From NCBI GenBank assembly GCA_019417795.1, contig DXUR01000060.1, forward strand, positions 1 through 11,654: a stretch of 11,654 nucleotides of DNA, given 5' to 3'. The DNA is from Clostridiales bacterium (GTDB lineage Bacteria > Bacillota_A > Clostridia > Oscillospirales > Oscillospiraceae). The notes under the pieces are model-generated. The model was given only the letters and a program-made list of their open reading frames with translations. It was not told the origin of the DNA and made no database searches. Below are positions 1 to 6,980 of the stretch, piece by piece. The position numbers and the translations under genes were made by a program. Positions within the stretch are counted from its first letter, which is position 1; every line of letters begins with the position of its first letter.

Positions 1-188
1 ACGGGATGCGCCGCACGGAGGTCAGAAGCCGCGCCGGAGACTCCCACCTCGGCCACGTGTTCACCGGCGACCCGGAGTCGCCCAACGGCGTGCGCTACTG
101 CATCAACAGCGCAGCCCTGCGCTTCGTCCCCTATGAAAAAATGGAGGCCGAGGGCTACGGATACCTGCTGTACCTGTTTGAAAAATAG
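1..188 (+). CDS. msrB: Peptide-methionine (R)-S-oxide reductase MsrB, 3' end only
   Basis: C-terminal 61 codons of MsrB, which reduces the R-epimer of methionine sulfoxide in oxidised proteins. The reading frame is open to the left edge (first full codon at base 3), so the ATG at 6 is internal and not the start. Visible family signatures are the RTEVRS block followed by DSHLGHVF, and then the [11 protein letters not shown] block, whose Cys is the catalytic residue in this family. The upstream half, including zinc-binding CxxC pairs if present and any fused MsrA domain, lies outside the window. It is followed at once by a strong hairpin terminator, so it ends its transcription unit. It looks like an ordinary chromosomal gene and probably marks the host side of the mobile region, although that is inference. 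Confidence 0.93.
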   Translation, partial: GMRRTEVRSRAGDSHLGHVFTGDPESPNGVRYCINSAALRFVPYEKMEAEGYGYLLYLFEK

Positions 189-222
189 GACGCAAGCGGT
201 CGGCAATCACTATCAGAACATA

Positions 223-262
223 ACAGCATATCGGACTGCCCTGTGGCAGTCCGATATGCTGT
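223..262 (+). terminator. Hairpin terminator after msrB
   Basis: Perfect 18-bp inverted repeat (arms 223-240 and 245-262) with a 4-nt loop (ctgt), starting 34 bp after the msrB stop. The T-tract is poor (gaatggaatttt), so termination may be partial or rely on the very stable stem. It also sits just ahead of the next gene. Confidence 0.7.
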
Positions 263-314
263 GAATGGAATTTTCCGCACTCTCAATGAGATGATTTCGA
301 AACGGAGAAGCACC

Positions 315-962
315 ATGTATCTTTTTCAAATAAGCAACTACGATGATCCTGCTGTGGACAGAGAAACCGCGGAACTGCTGCACCAGCGTTTGGAAGCTGA
401 GAGCCGGCGGCGCTACCCCTCTATCTGGAATGCGATAGACCGCATCAGAACGCACGCCGCGAAAGGCCCGGGGCGCGAAAAGCGGACGGTGCGCTACCGC
501 ATTTATGGCTTGTTTCTGCTGGCTCTGGGTCTTTTGACGTTGATCCTTGGCTTGATGCCGCCAAAAGCCACCGATGTGATCATTGCGGGCGCAGCCGCGA
601 TCATTGCAGGCTTGCTGGAGTTTGCCCTTGTTCGCAGAAGAACGCCGCCGCGCATACCGGCATCCTGCAAAAAGGAGGCGCGGAAAGCGCTGGAGCTGCG
701 GCGTACCGTTGATTGGGAAAAGCTCAAAACCACCATTCGCTTCGAGGATGCCGGCATAACGATCTGCGCGGAGGAGAACGAAGAACATCTCCCGTACACA
801 CGGATAAAGAGCGCCTTTGAATCATTGCATTTGTGGCTTGTGGTCTGCGACGATGAATGCGCGCTGCTGCTCCAGAAAAAGGACCTGAGGGCCGGGAACG
901 CAGACAGCTTCCTCTCTGACATCATTTCAAAAATGAACACAGGAACGGATGCATCCGGCTGA
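315..962 (+). CDS. Two-TM membrane protein with YcxB-like C-terminal domain
   Basis: 215-aa protein of unknown function. The start is the ATG at 315 because GGAG at 304-307 lies 7 nt upstream; an in-frame GTG at 243 would put the first 24 codons inside the msrB terminator hairpin. The N-terminal 60 residues are charged and soluble. Two hydrophobic segments at about 62-81 and 87-106, joined by a short PPKA-type turn, form a membrane hairpin. The last 75 residues (from about 138) alternate beta-strand-like stretches and end in a helix. This resembles the YcxB-like domain (IRFEDAGI..., LPYTRIKSAFES..., then a final F-L--I-KM helix), a family with no settled biochemical role. Gene and topology are secure; the family assignment is by eye and moderate. 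It appears monocistronic. Confidence 0.72.
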   Translation: MYLFQISNYDDPAVDRETAELLHQRLEAESRRRYPSIWNAIDRIRTHAAKGPGREKRTVRYRIYGLFLLALGLLTLILGLMPPKATDVIIAGAAAIIAGLLEFALVRRRTPPRIPASCKKEARKALELRRTVDWEKLKTTIRFEDAGITICAEENEEHLPYTRIKSAFESLHLWLVVCDDECALLLQKKDLRAGNADSFLSDIISKMNTGTDASG

Positions 963-1290
963 ACGCGGCAGGTATGTGACGTTACCAGCCCGTTTGTCCC
1001 AGTGGGACTTCAACTATGGTCCAGCTATCGACGGGAGCATACAAATGAGCGATTACCAGAAGGATGATCGGAGGCAGATGAATAAGCGAGGGATAGCCTT
1101 TATAGTGGTAGATATCAGGGCTGTTGTCAGCAAAATGTAGGAACAAGAGGCCAATCGGCAGGCAACGAACATGGGAGTTGAAGCAGCATTTTATACCCGC
1201 CTAAGAAAGATCCAGTAGGCATTCGGCCACTGAGAACACACCATCTGATACCTCCCCCTGTTCAGAGCTTCTGAACAGCCATCCATGTCG

Positions 1291-1329
1291 AAAGCGGAGA
1301 GACTGCGATACAGCAATCTCTCCGCTTTT
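1291..1329 (+). terminator. Terminator-like hairpin
   Basis: Inverted repeat with perfect 12-nt arms (1291-1302 and 1317-1328) around a 14-nt loop that can itself form a short CTG/CAG pairing. The right arm ends in TTTT. It has the shape of a rho-independent terminator, but no gene is recognisable directly upstream, so it may be a leftover from a deleted gene. Confidence 0.5.
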
Positions 1330-1568
1330 CTGTCGTGATCTCCTGCTTTGAGCGGAGAGGCCGAACCTGCACGGCAATGAAAAAACATGGCTCCAAGCCG
1401 GGACAGGCGGTTCTTATGAGGTATCCTCACATCTGCGGCACTGTCGACGCTGTCCAAAGGCAGCCCACACTCATCCCTCTAAGTACGGGCATCGGATGCC
1501 CTGACTTTTTGCGGTCTTTTGAGGATATGCCTCCCCCGCCCACCACCACTAACCTCGAATATCCTTAT

Positions 1569-1598
1569 GCCCACAGCGATATCGCTGTGGGCTTTTTT
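1569..1598 (+). terminator. Rho-independent terminator with perfect palindromic stem
   Basis: A 24-bp perfect palindrome (arms 1569-1580 and 1581-1592, no spacer) is followed directly by six T (1593-1598). In RNA the central GATATC can open into a small loop. It sits about 90 bp before the sigma-like gene and would insulate that gene from transcription entering from the left. Confidence 0.75.
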
Positions 1599-1637
1599 GC
1601 GCCCTTTGGGCAGCCTCGCTGCCGTAGCCCTCCTGTG

Positions 1638-1668
1638 TTCTGAAATTTGCATCCAACAGATTTCAGAA
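1638..1668 (+). promoter_or_regulatory. Leader hairpin just upstream of the sigma-like gene RBS
   Basis: Inverted repeat TTCTGAAAT (1638-1646) and ATTTCAGAA (1660-1668) around a 13-nt loop. The right arm ends 3 nt before the GGAGG ribosome binding site (1672-1676) of the gene starting at 1685. As DNA it could be an operator; as RNA it could limit access to the RBS. Function is inferred from position only. Confidence 0.4.
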
Positions 1669-1684
1669 TATGGAGGAACCAAAA

Positions 1685-2155
1685 ATGTATGACAGACGGA
1701 GCATCTACGCACTGAACAAGAAAAATCCAGATGCCATTGTACTTCCAGACGCCGATGGAAATCTGATCTGCCTGACCTGCGCTGATTTCACCGATGAAGC
1801 AGAGTTTCGCCGTTGGAAGAGGTGGTCGGACCAAGACTTTCGCGCAGAGGACAAAAACGATGTGGAGGGAAGCGACCGCACCACATCTATGGACATGGTT
1901 CCGGAAGCCGCCCTTGCTGTTCCCAATGAGGAGGCTTTGGCAGAGGAAAGGCAGGTCAGAGAAGATCAGATTCGTTGTGCGGAGGCGGCGGTTTCTGGGA
2001 TCAGAAGCATACTGACTGGGGCACAGTTTTACAGACTCCGGCAGTATTGCATCGAAGGGAAAACAGAGAGCGAAATCGCCGAAGCAGAAGGCGTCACACA
2101 GCAGGCTGTGTCTAAATCGCTGGTCTCCGCTTTGAAAAAACGAGAAAATTTTTGA
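1685..2155 (+). CDS. Sigma-70 region-4-like HTH protein
   Basis: 156-aa protein. The start is the ATG at 1685, because the strong GGAGG at 1672-1676 is correctly spaced for it; the ATG at 1670 overlaps that RBS. The N-terminal 100 residues are acidic and unassigned (YALNKKNPDAIVLPDADGN near the start). The C-terminus from about residue 108 matches region 4 of sigma factors: ILTGAQFYRLRQY, then a helix-turn-helix at about 125-148 with the TESEIAEAEGVTQQAVSKS pattern. No region 2 is visible, so it is not a complete sigma factor. Proteins of this type are common beside large serine recombinases in clostridial mobile elements and are presumed to regulate them, either by binding DNA directly or by contacting RNA polymerase. 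A hairpin directly ahead of its RBS may control it. The 3' end is A-rich, unlike the gene body. Confidence 0.8.
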   Translation: MYDRRSIYALNKKNPDAIVLPDADGNLICLTCADFTDEAEFRRWKRWSDQDFRAEDKNDVEGSDRTTSMDMVPEAALAVPNEEALAEERQVREDQIRCAEAAVSGIRSILTGAQFYRLRQYCIEGKTESEIAEAEGVTQQAVSKSLVSALKKRENF

Positions 2156-2205
2156 AAAGGGGTCCAAAAATGGTTGTGAAAAAGCCTGAAAAAAATGATT
2201 GGTGA

Positions 2206-2616
2206 AGGGACAAGTATTCCCCATCTTCTGAACCTTGAAAAACACCGCCCAGGCGGTCATATCCGGTGACTGGAATACCTTTGCTGACGGCGCGAGCGTC
2301 AGACCGGGTGCACGAGGACCACCTGTGCGGAGCATGATCCGCATATTAGGACGGCCAATGGAAGGTGCAGAGCGATACCCACTCAGGTCAAGGCAGCTTT
2401 GGCAGGCTGCTTCGCCATGACCGCGTCAGCTTACAATGATACTCCTGTACGCAGCTCCGAGAGAACCTCGGAGGGGTGAAACTCCCGTGACGCGCGCCAG
2501 CGCGGTTCCAGCCGCCGCCCTTGCCTGGGGAAGTAGTGTCGAATACAGGCAGCAACGCAAGAGCAAGAAGGCCGCTCCGCAGGGAGCAGTTCCGCCCCGT
2601 TACGGAGCGGCCTTTT
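2206..2616 (+). ncRNA. Candidate structured RNA between sigma-like gene and recombinases
   Basis: GC-rich stretch with no convincing gene but dense inverted repeats, all on a scale suited to RNA folding: 2214-2220 with 2272-2278 (7 bp, enclosing ACCGC/GCGGT at 2244-2257); 2284-2289 with 2297-2302; 2326-2331 with 2338-2343; 2386-2390 with 2418-2422 (enclosing GCAGC/GCTGC at 2393-2410); 2455-2461 with 2467-2473; 2491-2495 with 2500-2504 (tetraloop GCCA); 2522-2527 with 2546-2551. It ends in a 12-bp GC-rich hairpin followed by T residues. Short open frames across it (such as 2235-2420 and 2436-2693) have no RBS or protein-like composition. I cannot assign it to a named RNA class. An alternative is a DNA-level site, such as a recombination or transfer origin region with inverted repeats. 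No clear promoter was found at its left end. Confidence 0.5.
2568..2616 (+). terminator. Strong terminator ending the hairpin-rich region
   Basis: Perfect 12-bp stem (AAGGCCGCTCCG at 2568-2579 with its complement at 2603-2614), 23-nt loop, then a T-tract reaching 2616. It closes the candidate RNA and separates it from the recombinase operon. Confidence 0.75.
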
Positions 2617-2786
2617 CTGCTTTGCGGCAGAAGTATGGGGATCGTCCCCCTCCTCTTTCTCTTTTCCACCATCCATTCTCTTCTCTCTTTTAATCCTCTG
2701 AACGGCCTGCATTCACCCCCTCCTTATCCCCCGGACGATCCTCATATTTGTGCCGCAAGGCAAAATTCAGAAAAAGAGGTGCTGAC

Positions 2787-2930
2787 ATGGATCAGAACAT
2801 CAATTATTACGGCATCATCCTTCTGCTGCGCCAGCTTCGGGAAAGCGGCAGCTTCAGCGAAAAGGAACTGCGGAGGGTGGCGGCACGGATTGCCGCGGAC
2901 AGCGGCGCGGACATCATGATTTCTCTCTGA
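2787..2930 (+). CDS. Small helical SHOCT-like protein
   Basis: 47-aa protein starting at the ATG at 2787, with AGAGGTG at 2774-2780 as RBS. The sequence is two short helices: YYGIILLLRQLRESG, then the SFSEKELRRVAARIAAD segment, and a hydrophobic tail ending MISL. The 'leucine-rich helix, short G turn, S/T-E-E-E helix' layout resembles the SHOCT domain, a short oligomerisation-type motif. Small proteins of this type are often found directly ahead of large serine recombinases in clostridial elements. It lies 76 bp before the first recombinase and after a terminator, so it probably begins the recombinase transcript. The role is unknown; a regulatory or accessory part in recombination is inference from position. 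The gene call is good, the domain call moderate. Confidence 0.62.
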   Translation: MDQNINYYGIILLLRQLRESGSFSEKELRRVAARIAADSGADIMISL

Positions 2931-3006
2931 TTTCCTTCATCTTTCAGTAGCTTTCTGAACAAGGTTGTGGTAGTGTTTGTGTTGCCAAAACAGGAGGTGA
3001 GCAGGC

Positions 3007-4605
3007 ATGGCGGAAAAGCATCTGACAGACGGCACAACGGCACTGGCAGCGCAGCCCCGCGTCATCAAGATCGAGGCGGCAGAGAAGCCGCGGAATGCGC
3101 AGCTGCGGGTAGCGGCCTATACCCGCGTCAGCTCGGACTCCGATGACCAGCTCAACTCCTTCGCGGCGCAAAACCGCTACTACGCCGAGCTGATCTCCGG
3201 CAAGGCTGAATGGTGCATGGTGGATATCTATGCCGACGAGGGCATCACCGGCACCTCCGCCGCAAAGCGGGAGGACTTCCAGCGTATGATGGCGGACTGC
3301 CGCAGAGGGATCATCGACCAGATCCTCGTCAAATCCATCTCCCGCTTCGCCCGGAACACCAAGGACTGTCTGGAGGCGGTGCGGGAGCTGAAGGAGCTGG
3401 GCGTCAATGTCCGCTTCGAGCGCGAGGGCATCGACACCGCTAATGTGAGCAGCGAGCTCATCACCGCCATCTATGCCGCCTTCGCCCAAAAGGAGAGTGA
3501 ATCCATCTCCGGCAATATGCGATGGAGCAACCGGCGTAGGATGGAGGCCGGTACCTATCTCACACCTTCCATACCGTATGGATATAGGATCATAAATAAA
3601 GAAATTGTAATTATTCCAGAACAGGCGGTGACCATCCGCAAAATATTCCAGTGGTATTTGGATGGAAACAGCAAGGATCGCATCGCTCACAGACTGAATG
3701 AGGCAGGCATACTCAGTGGACAGAATAAGGCGTGGGGGAGGGGTGGCATTCATTACATCCTCACAAATGAGCGATACATCGGTAACTCGCTTTGGCAGAA
3801 AACCTACACCAGCGATACACTTCCAACGACCCGCCATAAGAACAAGGGTGAACATGAACAGTATTACGCGGTTGGGACGCACCCCCCTATCATTCCAAGA
3901 GAAATCTTTGACCAGGCACAGAATCTGCTTCAAAAAAGAGAAACCGACTATAGAAAAAGGAACTGTTCGGGATCGCATCCCCTAACGGGAAAAATCGACT
4001 GCGGATGCTGCGGAAGCACCTTCCGCCGGAAGGAGTATCGCGGGGAGATCCGGTGGGTCTGCATGGGCCACGAAAGATCCGGAAAGGATTGTCCCATCAC
4101 ACCGATCTCCGGAAAAACCATTTATGAAGCTATCTGCCGCCTCTACTATAAACTCAAGCATCAGAGTCTCCCCATTCTGGAGCAGATGCTCGAGACCCTC
4201 CAGACGATCCGTGATCGCAGATTGCTCTGGAGCGAGGACATCGTTTCCCTCAACAAAAAAATATCCGAACTCTCCAGTCAGAATCAAACGCTGGCCTTCC
4301 TCAAGCAAAACGGCCTCGTTGATCCTGACATTTTTATATCCAAAAGCAATGAGCTGACCCGCCAGCTCCGGCAGACCAAGCTGGACAAAGAGAAGCTTAT
4401 GGCTGCCGAGGGGGATGCCACCGCCCAGCGGACGCGGGAGCTGATAGCCCTGCTGGAGGATGGGCCGGACTTCCTCGACCGCCCCGACGCGGAACTGATG
4501 GGTGAACTTGTTGAAAAAATTACCATAGAGAGCAACGATGCCCTCCGCTTCCGCCTGCATAATGGGCTGGAGCTGCGGGAACACATTGAGAGGACGGTGC
4601 GATAA
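3007..4605 (+). CDS. Large serine recombinase 1 (resolvase-type catalytic domain)
   Basis: 532-aa site-specific recombinase. Such enzymes cut both strands at attachment sites through a serine-DNA link, and integrate or excise mobile elements. The ATG at 3007 has AGGAGGTG at 2992-2999. The resolvase domain spans about 33-185, with catalytic Ser42 in the YTRVSSD motif and the SRFARN arginine motif further on. A recombinase DNA-binding domain follows from about 190 to 310 (YGYRI..., ...NERYIGN). A zinc ribbon comes next (C332, C335, C352, C362), then a coiled-coil-rich region and a C-terminal beta-hairpin (ITIES...LRLHNGLEL-type). All key parts are present, so it looks functional. The stretch around 3560-3960 is much more AT-rich than either flank, suggesting a recombinant gene. 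The stop overlaps the next start by one base (TAATG), implying translational coupling. Confidence 0.93.
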   Translation: MAEKHLTDGTTALAAQPRVIKIEAAEKPRNAQLRVAAYTRVSSDSDDQLNSFAAQNRYYAELISGKAEWCMVDIYADEGITGTSAAKREDFQRMMADCRRGIIDQILVKSISRFARNTKDCLEAVRELKELGVNVRFEREGIDTANVSSELITAIYAAFAQKESESISGNMRWSNRRRMEAGTYLTPSIPYGYRIINKEIVIIPEQAVTIRKIFQWYLDGNSKDRIAHRLNEAGILSGQNKAWGRGGIHYILTNERYIGNSLWQKTYTSDTLPTTRHKNKGEHEQYYAVGTHPPIIPREIFDQAQNLLQKRETDYRKRNCSGSHPLTGKIDCGCCGSTFRRKEYRGEIRWVCMGHERSGKDCPITPISGKTIYEAICRLYYKLKHQSLPILEQMLETLQTIRDRRLLWSEDIVSLNKKISELSSQNQTLAFLKQNGLVDPDIFISKSNELTRQLRQTKLDKEKLMAAEGDATAQRTRELIALLEDGPDFLDRPDAELMGELVEKITIESNDALRFRLHNGLELREHIERTVR

Positions 4606-5348
4606 TGGGAAACCGAAAGCAGCCCTTCGGCTACCGTATGACGCTGGGCGAGATCACGATTCAGCCGGAGGAGGCGGAGCTGGTACGGTTTATCTTCCAA
4701 GGTTACAGCACGGGAGCCACGCTGGGTGAGCTGACCAAGGCACTCTGCCGGCAGGAGATCCCCTACTATGCGGGGCGGACATGGAACAAAAACATGGTCT
4801 CCCGTATTTTAGAGGACAGCCGCTATATCGGAGAGAAAGGCTATCCGGCACTCATCGAGCCGGAGCAGCTCCGCGCGGCAGCGGAAAAGAGGTCGGCAAG
4901 AGCCTGCCCACCGCAGAAAACACCCGCGCAAAAGGCTTTGCGGCGGCTCTGCGGCACACAGCCTCCCGCGCGGGTGGAGAAAATCGTCACCGACCTGCTC
5001 AACGAGCTCATACGCTGCCCCGACCGTGTCCAGCCAGCGGCATCCCAGGCGGCTGCTGCCTGCGGGAAAACGCGGGAGGAGCTGACCTCCGCGCTGGAGC
5101 GGCAGCCCATCGACGAGGACAACGCCAGAGCGTTGCTCCTTCAACTGGCGGCAGAGCAGTACGACGCCATCGGGAACACGGAATACGAAGCCGTGCGGCT
5201 GCGGCGGCTGCTCACCGGCCGAAAGCCCATGACGGAGCCGGATGCGGAGCTGCTGCAAAGCGCGGTGTCAAAGGTGCGCGTGACGAACAACTGCGTGACC
5301 GTGACGCTGAAGAACGGACAGACCATAGAGAGGAGAGATCAGCTGTGA
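4605..5348 (+). CDS. Recombinase-like protein without catalytic domain (middle gene of three)
   Basis: 247-aa protein that starts exactly where the DNA-binding part of a large serine recombinase begins: PFGYRMTLGEI aligns by eye with IPYGYRIINKEI of the upstream gene. It contains the recombinase DNA-binding domain (about 7-92, ending SRILEDSRYIGEKGYPAL), lacks the resolvase domain with its Ser, and has no CxxC zinc ribbon. After an Ala-rich helical region it ends in the same type of beta-hairpin as its two neighbours (VRVTNNCVTVTLKNGQTIE). The start overlaps the stop of gene 1 by one base, with GAGAGGA at 4588-4594 as RBS, and its stop overlaps the GTG of gene 3. The frame is intact and GC-rich, so it is likely a maintained accessory subunit that binds DNA or partners, perhaps steering direction or site choice. 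That role is inference; a truncated relic is the alternative. Confidence 0.82.
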   Translation: MGNRKQPFGYRMTLGEITIQPEEAELVRFIFQGYSTGATLGELTKALCRQEIPYYAGRTWNKNMVSRILEDSRYIGEKGYPALIEPEQLRAAAEKRSARACPPQKTPAQKALRRLCGTQPPARVEKIVTDLLNELIRCPDRVQPAASQAAAACGKTREELTSALERQPIDEDNARALLLQLAAEQYDAIGNTEYEAVRLRRLLTGRKPMTEPDAELLQSAVSKVRVTNNCVTVTLKNGQTIERRDQL

Positions 5349-6964
5349 ACGAAACCGCTCCAAGAGTCATTAAGATCCCGGCAAAGCCGGAGTCGGTCCG
5401 GCAGGCGGAACTGCAAAGACAGCTCCGAGTTGCCGCCTACTGCCGGGTCTCCACCAAGGAGGAGGATCAAGCAAATAGCTACGAGGTGCAAAAGGAATAC
5501 TACACCGACAAGATCATGTCCAATTCCGCGTGGACCATGGCGGGCATCTTCGCCGACAAGGGCACCACCGGCACTTCGGTGAAAAAGCGCGAGGACTTCA
5601 TGCGCATGATCCGCCACTGCCGCCAGAGGAAGATAGATGTCGTCCTCACCAAGTCGGTCTCCCGCTTTGCCCGCAATACAGTGGACTGTCTCTACTACAC
5701 ACGGGCGCTCAAGGAGCTGGGCATCGCCGTCATCTTTGAAAAGGAGAACATCCATTCGCTGGAGGAGGACAGCGAGCTGCGCATCACGCTCTCCGGTGCC
5801 TTCGCACAGTCCGAGAGCGAATCCATCTCCGCCAATGTCACATGGGGCAAACGCCGCGCCATGGAGAGCGGAAAGGCGACCATCCAGTACAAATACCTCT
5901 ACGGCTACCGCAGAGGCGCGGACGATAAGCCGGAGATCATCCCGGAGGAGGCGGAGGTCGTCCGCTGGATCTATGAGCGATACCTCGCCGAGGCCAGCAC
6001 ACGGATGCTGCGGGACGAGTTGCATGAGCAGGGCGTGACATATTCCGAGAAGTCACCGCAATGGACGCTGCCTCATATCAAGAGCATCCTGCGGAATGAG
6101 AAATACTGCGGCGACGTGCTGATGCAGAAGACCTTTCAGCAGGATGTCATCAACCGCAAGGTCATCAAAAACACAGGGCAGCTCCCCATGTACCTCATAG
6201 AGAACCACCACGAGGGCATCGTCAGCCGTGAGAAGTACAACGCGGTGCAGGCGGAGATGGCGCGGCGCAAGGCGGCAAAAAGCCCCTCCAAGAGAGCCTC
6301 CACCGGTCTTGCCGCCTACACCAGCCGCTACGCCCTCTCAGACCGTCTGGTGTGCGGCGAGTGCGGAACGCTGTACCGCCGCTGCACATGGACGCGCCCC
6401 GATGGAAAGCGCGTCGTGTGGCGCTGTGTGAGCCGCCTGGACTACGGCAAGAAATACTGCCACAGCTCGCCCACGCTGGACGAGGCGCCGCTCCAACAGG
6501 CGATCATAGCCGCCCTCAACACCGTCCTGCCGGACTTGGATGGCCGCATCCGCCAAATCACGGAGGCGTTGGAGGCAGAGGTCATCCTGTTCCCCGGCAG
6601 CGGCATGAGCCTTGGCGACATCGACCGCAGACTGGCGGAGCTGGAGATGCAGTTCCAAAGGCTGCTGGAAAAGGCGGCGGATGATCCCATCGCCTATGGG
6701 GATCAGTTCAAGGAGATACTGGACGAGCAGACCGCGCTAAAGGAGCTGCGGGCCTCCATCCTTGCGGAGAGCAAAGAACACACCGAAGCGGATCGGCGCA
6801 TCAAGGATGCCGCGGGGATGCTGGAAAACGCCGTACCCCACATCGCGGAATGGGACGAGAGTGCCATCCGGCAGCTGGTGGCACAGGTGAAGGTGCTGTC
6901 CAAGAACGAGATCAGCGTGACGCTCAAGAGCGGCATCGAGATCCGCCAGAGCATATCAAACTAA
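5345..6964 (+). CDS. Large serine recombinase 2 (third gene of the cluster)
   Basis: 539-aa recombinase starting at the GTG at 5345, chosen because AGGAGA at 5331-5336 is correctly spaced and the GTG overlaps the previous stop (GTGA). The open frame continues upstream to 4781 but is then only a shadow of the middle gene. The catalytic domain spans about 27-180, with Ser36 in AYCRVSTKEE and the SRFARN motif. A recombinase DNA-binding domain (YLYGYRR..., ...RNEKYCGDV) follows, then a zinc ribbon beginning C337/C340, a long coiled coil and the closing beta-hairpin (ISVTLKSGIEIR). It starts with VIKIPAKPE, similar to VIKIEAAEKP in gene 1, so the two are paralogues. Complete and probably active. 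The next gene follows after 16 bp, with an RBS in the gap. Confidence 0.94.
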   Translation: MNETAPRVIKIPAKPESVRQAELQRQLRVAAYCRVSTKEEDQANSYEVQKEYYTDKIMSNSAWTMAGIFADKGTTGTSVKKREDFMRMIRHCRQRKIDVVLTKSVSRFARNTVDCLYYTRALKELGIAVIFEKENIHSLEEDSELRITLSGAFAQSESESISANVTWGKRRAMESGKATIQYKYLYGYRRGADDKPEIIPEEAEVVRWIYERYLAEASTRMLRDELHEQGVTYSEKSPQWTLPHIKSILRNEKYCGDVLMQKTFQQDVINRKVIKNTGQLPMYLIENHHEGIVSREKYNAVQAEMARRKAAKSPSKRASTGLAAYTSRYALSDRLVCGECGTLYRRCTWTRPDGKRVVWRCVSRLDYGKKYCHSSPTLDEAPLQQAIIAALNTVLPDLDGRIRQITEALEAEVILFPGSGMSLGDIDRRLAELEMQFQRLLEKAADDPIAYGDQFKEILDEQTALKELRASILAESKEHTEADRRIKDAAGMLENAVPHIAEWDESAIRQLVAQVKVLSKNEISVTLKSGIEIRQSISN

Positions 6965-6980
6965 GATAGGAGATGGAAAA

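Larger units (their letters stand above)
963..1637. other. Gene-poor stretch with several hairpins
   Basis: About 700 bp with no gene I can support. The longest frames (949-1140 plus, 1191-1457 minus, 1335-1643 plus) lack a convincing RBS and family resemblance, and some run through terminator hairpins. A possible 31-codon frame from 1045 to 1140 could be a scrap of a gene. Visible structures are small inverted repeats at 1260-1276 (GTTCAG/CTGAAC) and 1487-1501 (GGGCAT/ATGCCC, followed by five T), plus the two larger hairpins listed separately. Most likely decayed DNA at the edge of a mobile element. Confidence 0.5.

Noticed and set aside
213..788. 191-aa minus-strand frame
   Set aside because: Antisense to the membrane protein gene and through the msrB terminator; composition is not protein-like.
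949..1140. 63-aa frame after the YcxB-like gene
   Set aside because: No clear RBS, overlaps the previous gene, no recognised family; at best a scrap from 1045 onward.
1191..1457. 88-aa minus-strand frame
   Set aside because: Runs through the 1291-1329 hairpin and has a Cys/Arg/Ser-rich composition without a family match.
2944..3978. 344-aa open frame on the minus strand
   Set aside because: Antisense to recombinase 1, which has full catalytic and zinc motifs; the minus frame has no family resemblance.
4781..5344. Upstream extension of the third recombinase (727-aa reading)
   Set aside because: The Arg/Gly-rich extension is the middle gene read out of frame; a proper RBS and GTG at 5345 give a normal N-terminus.
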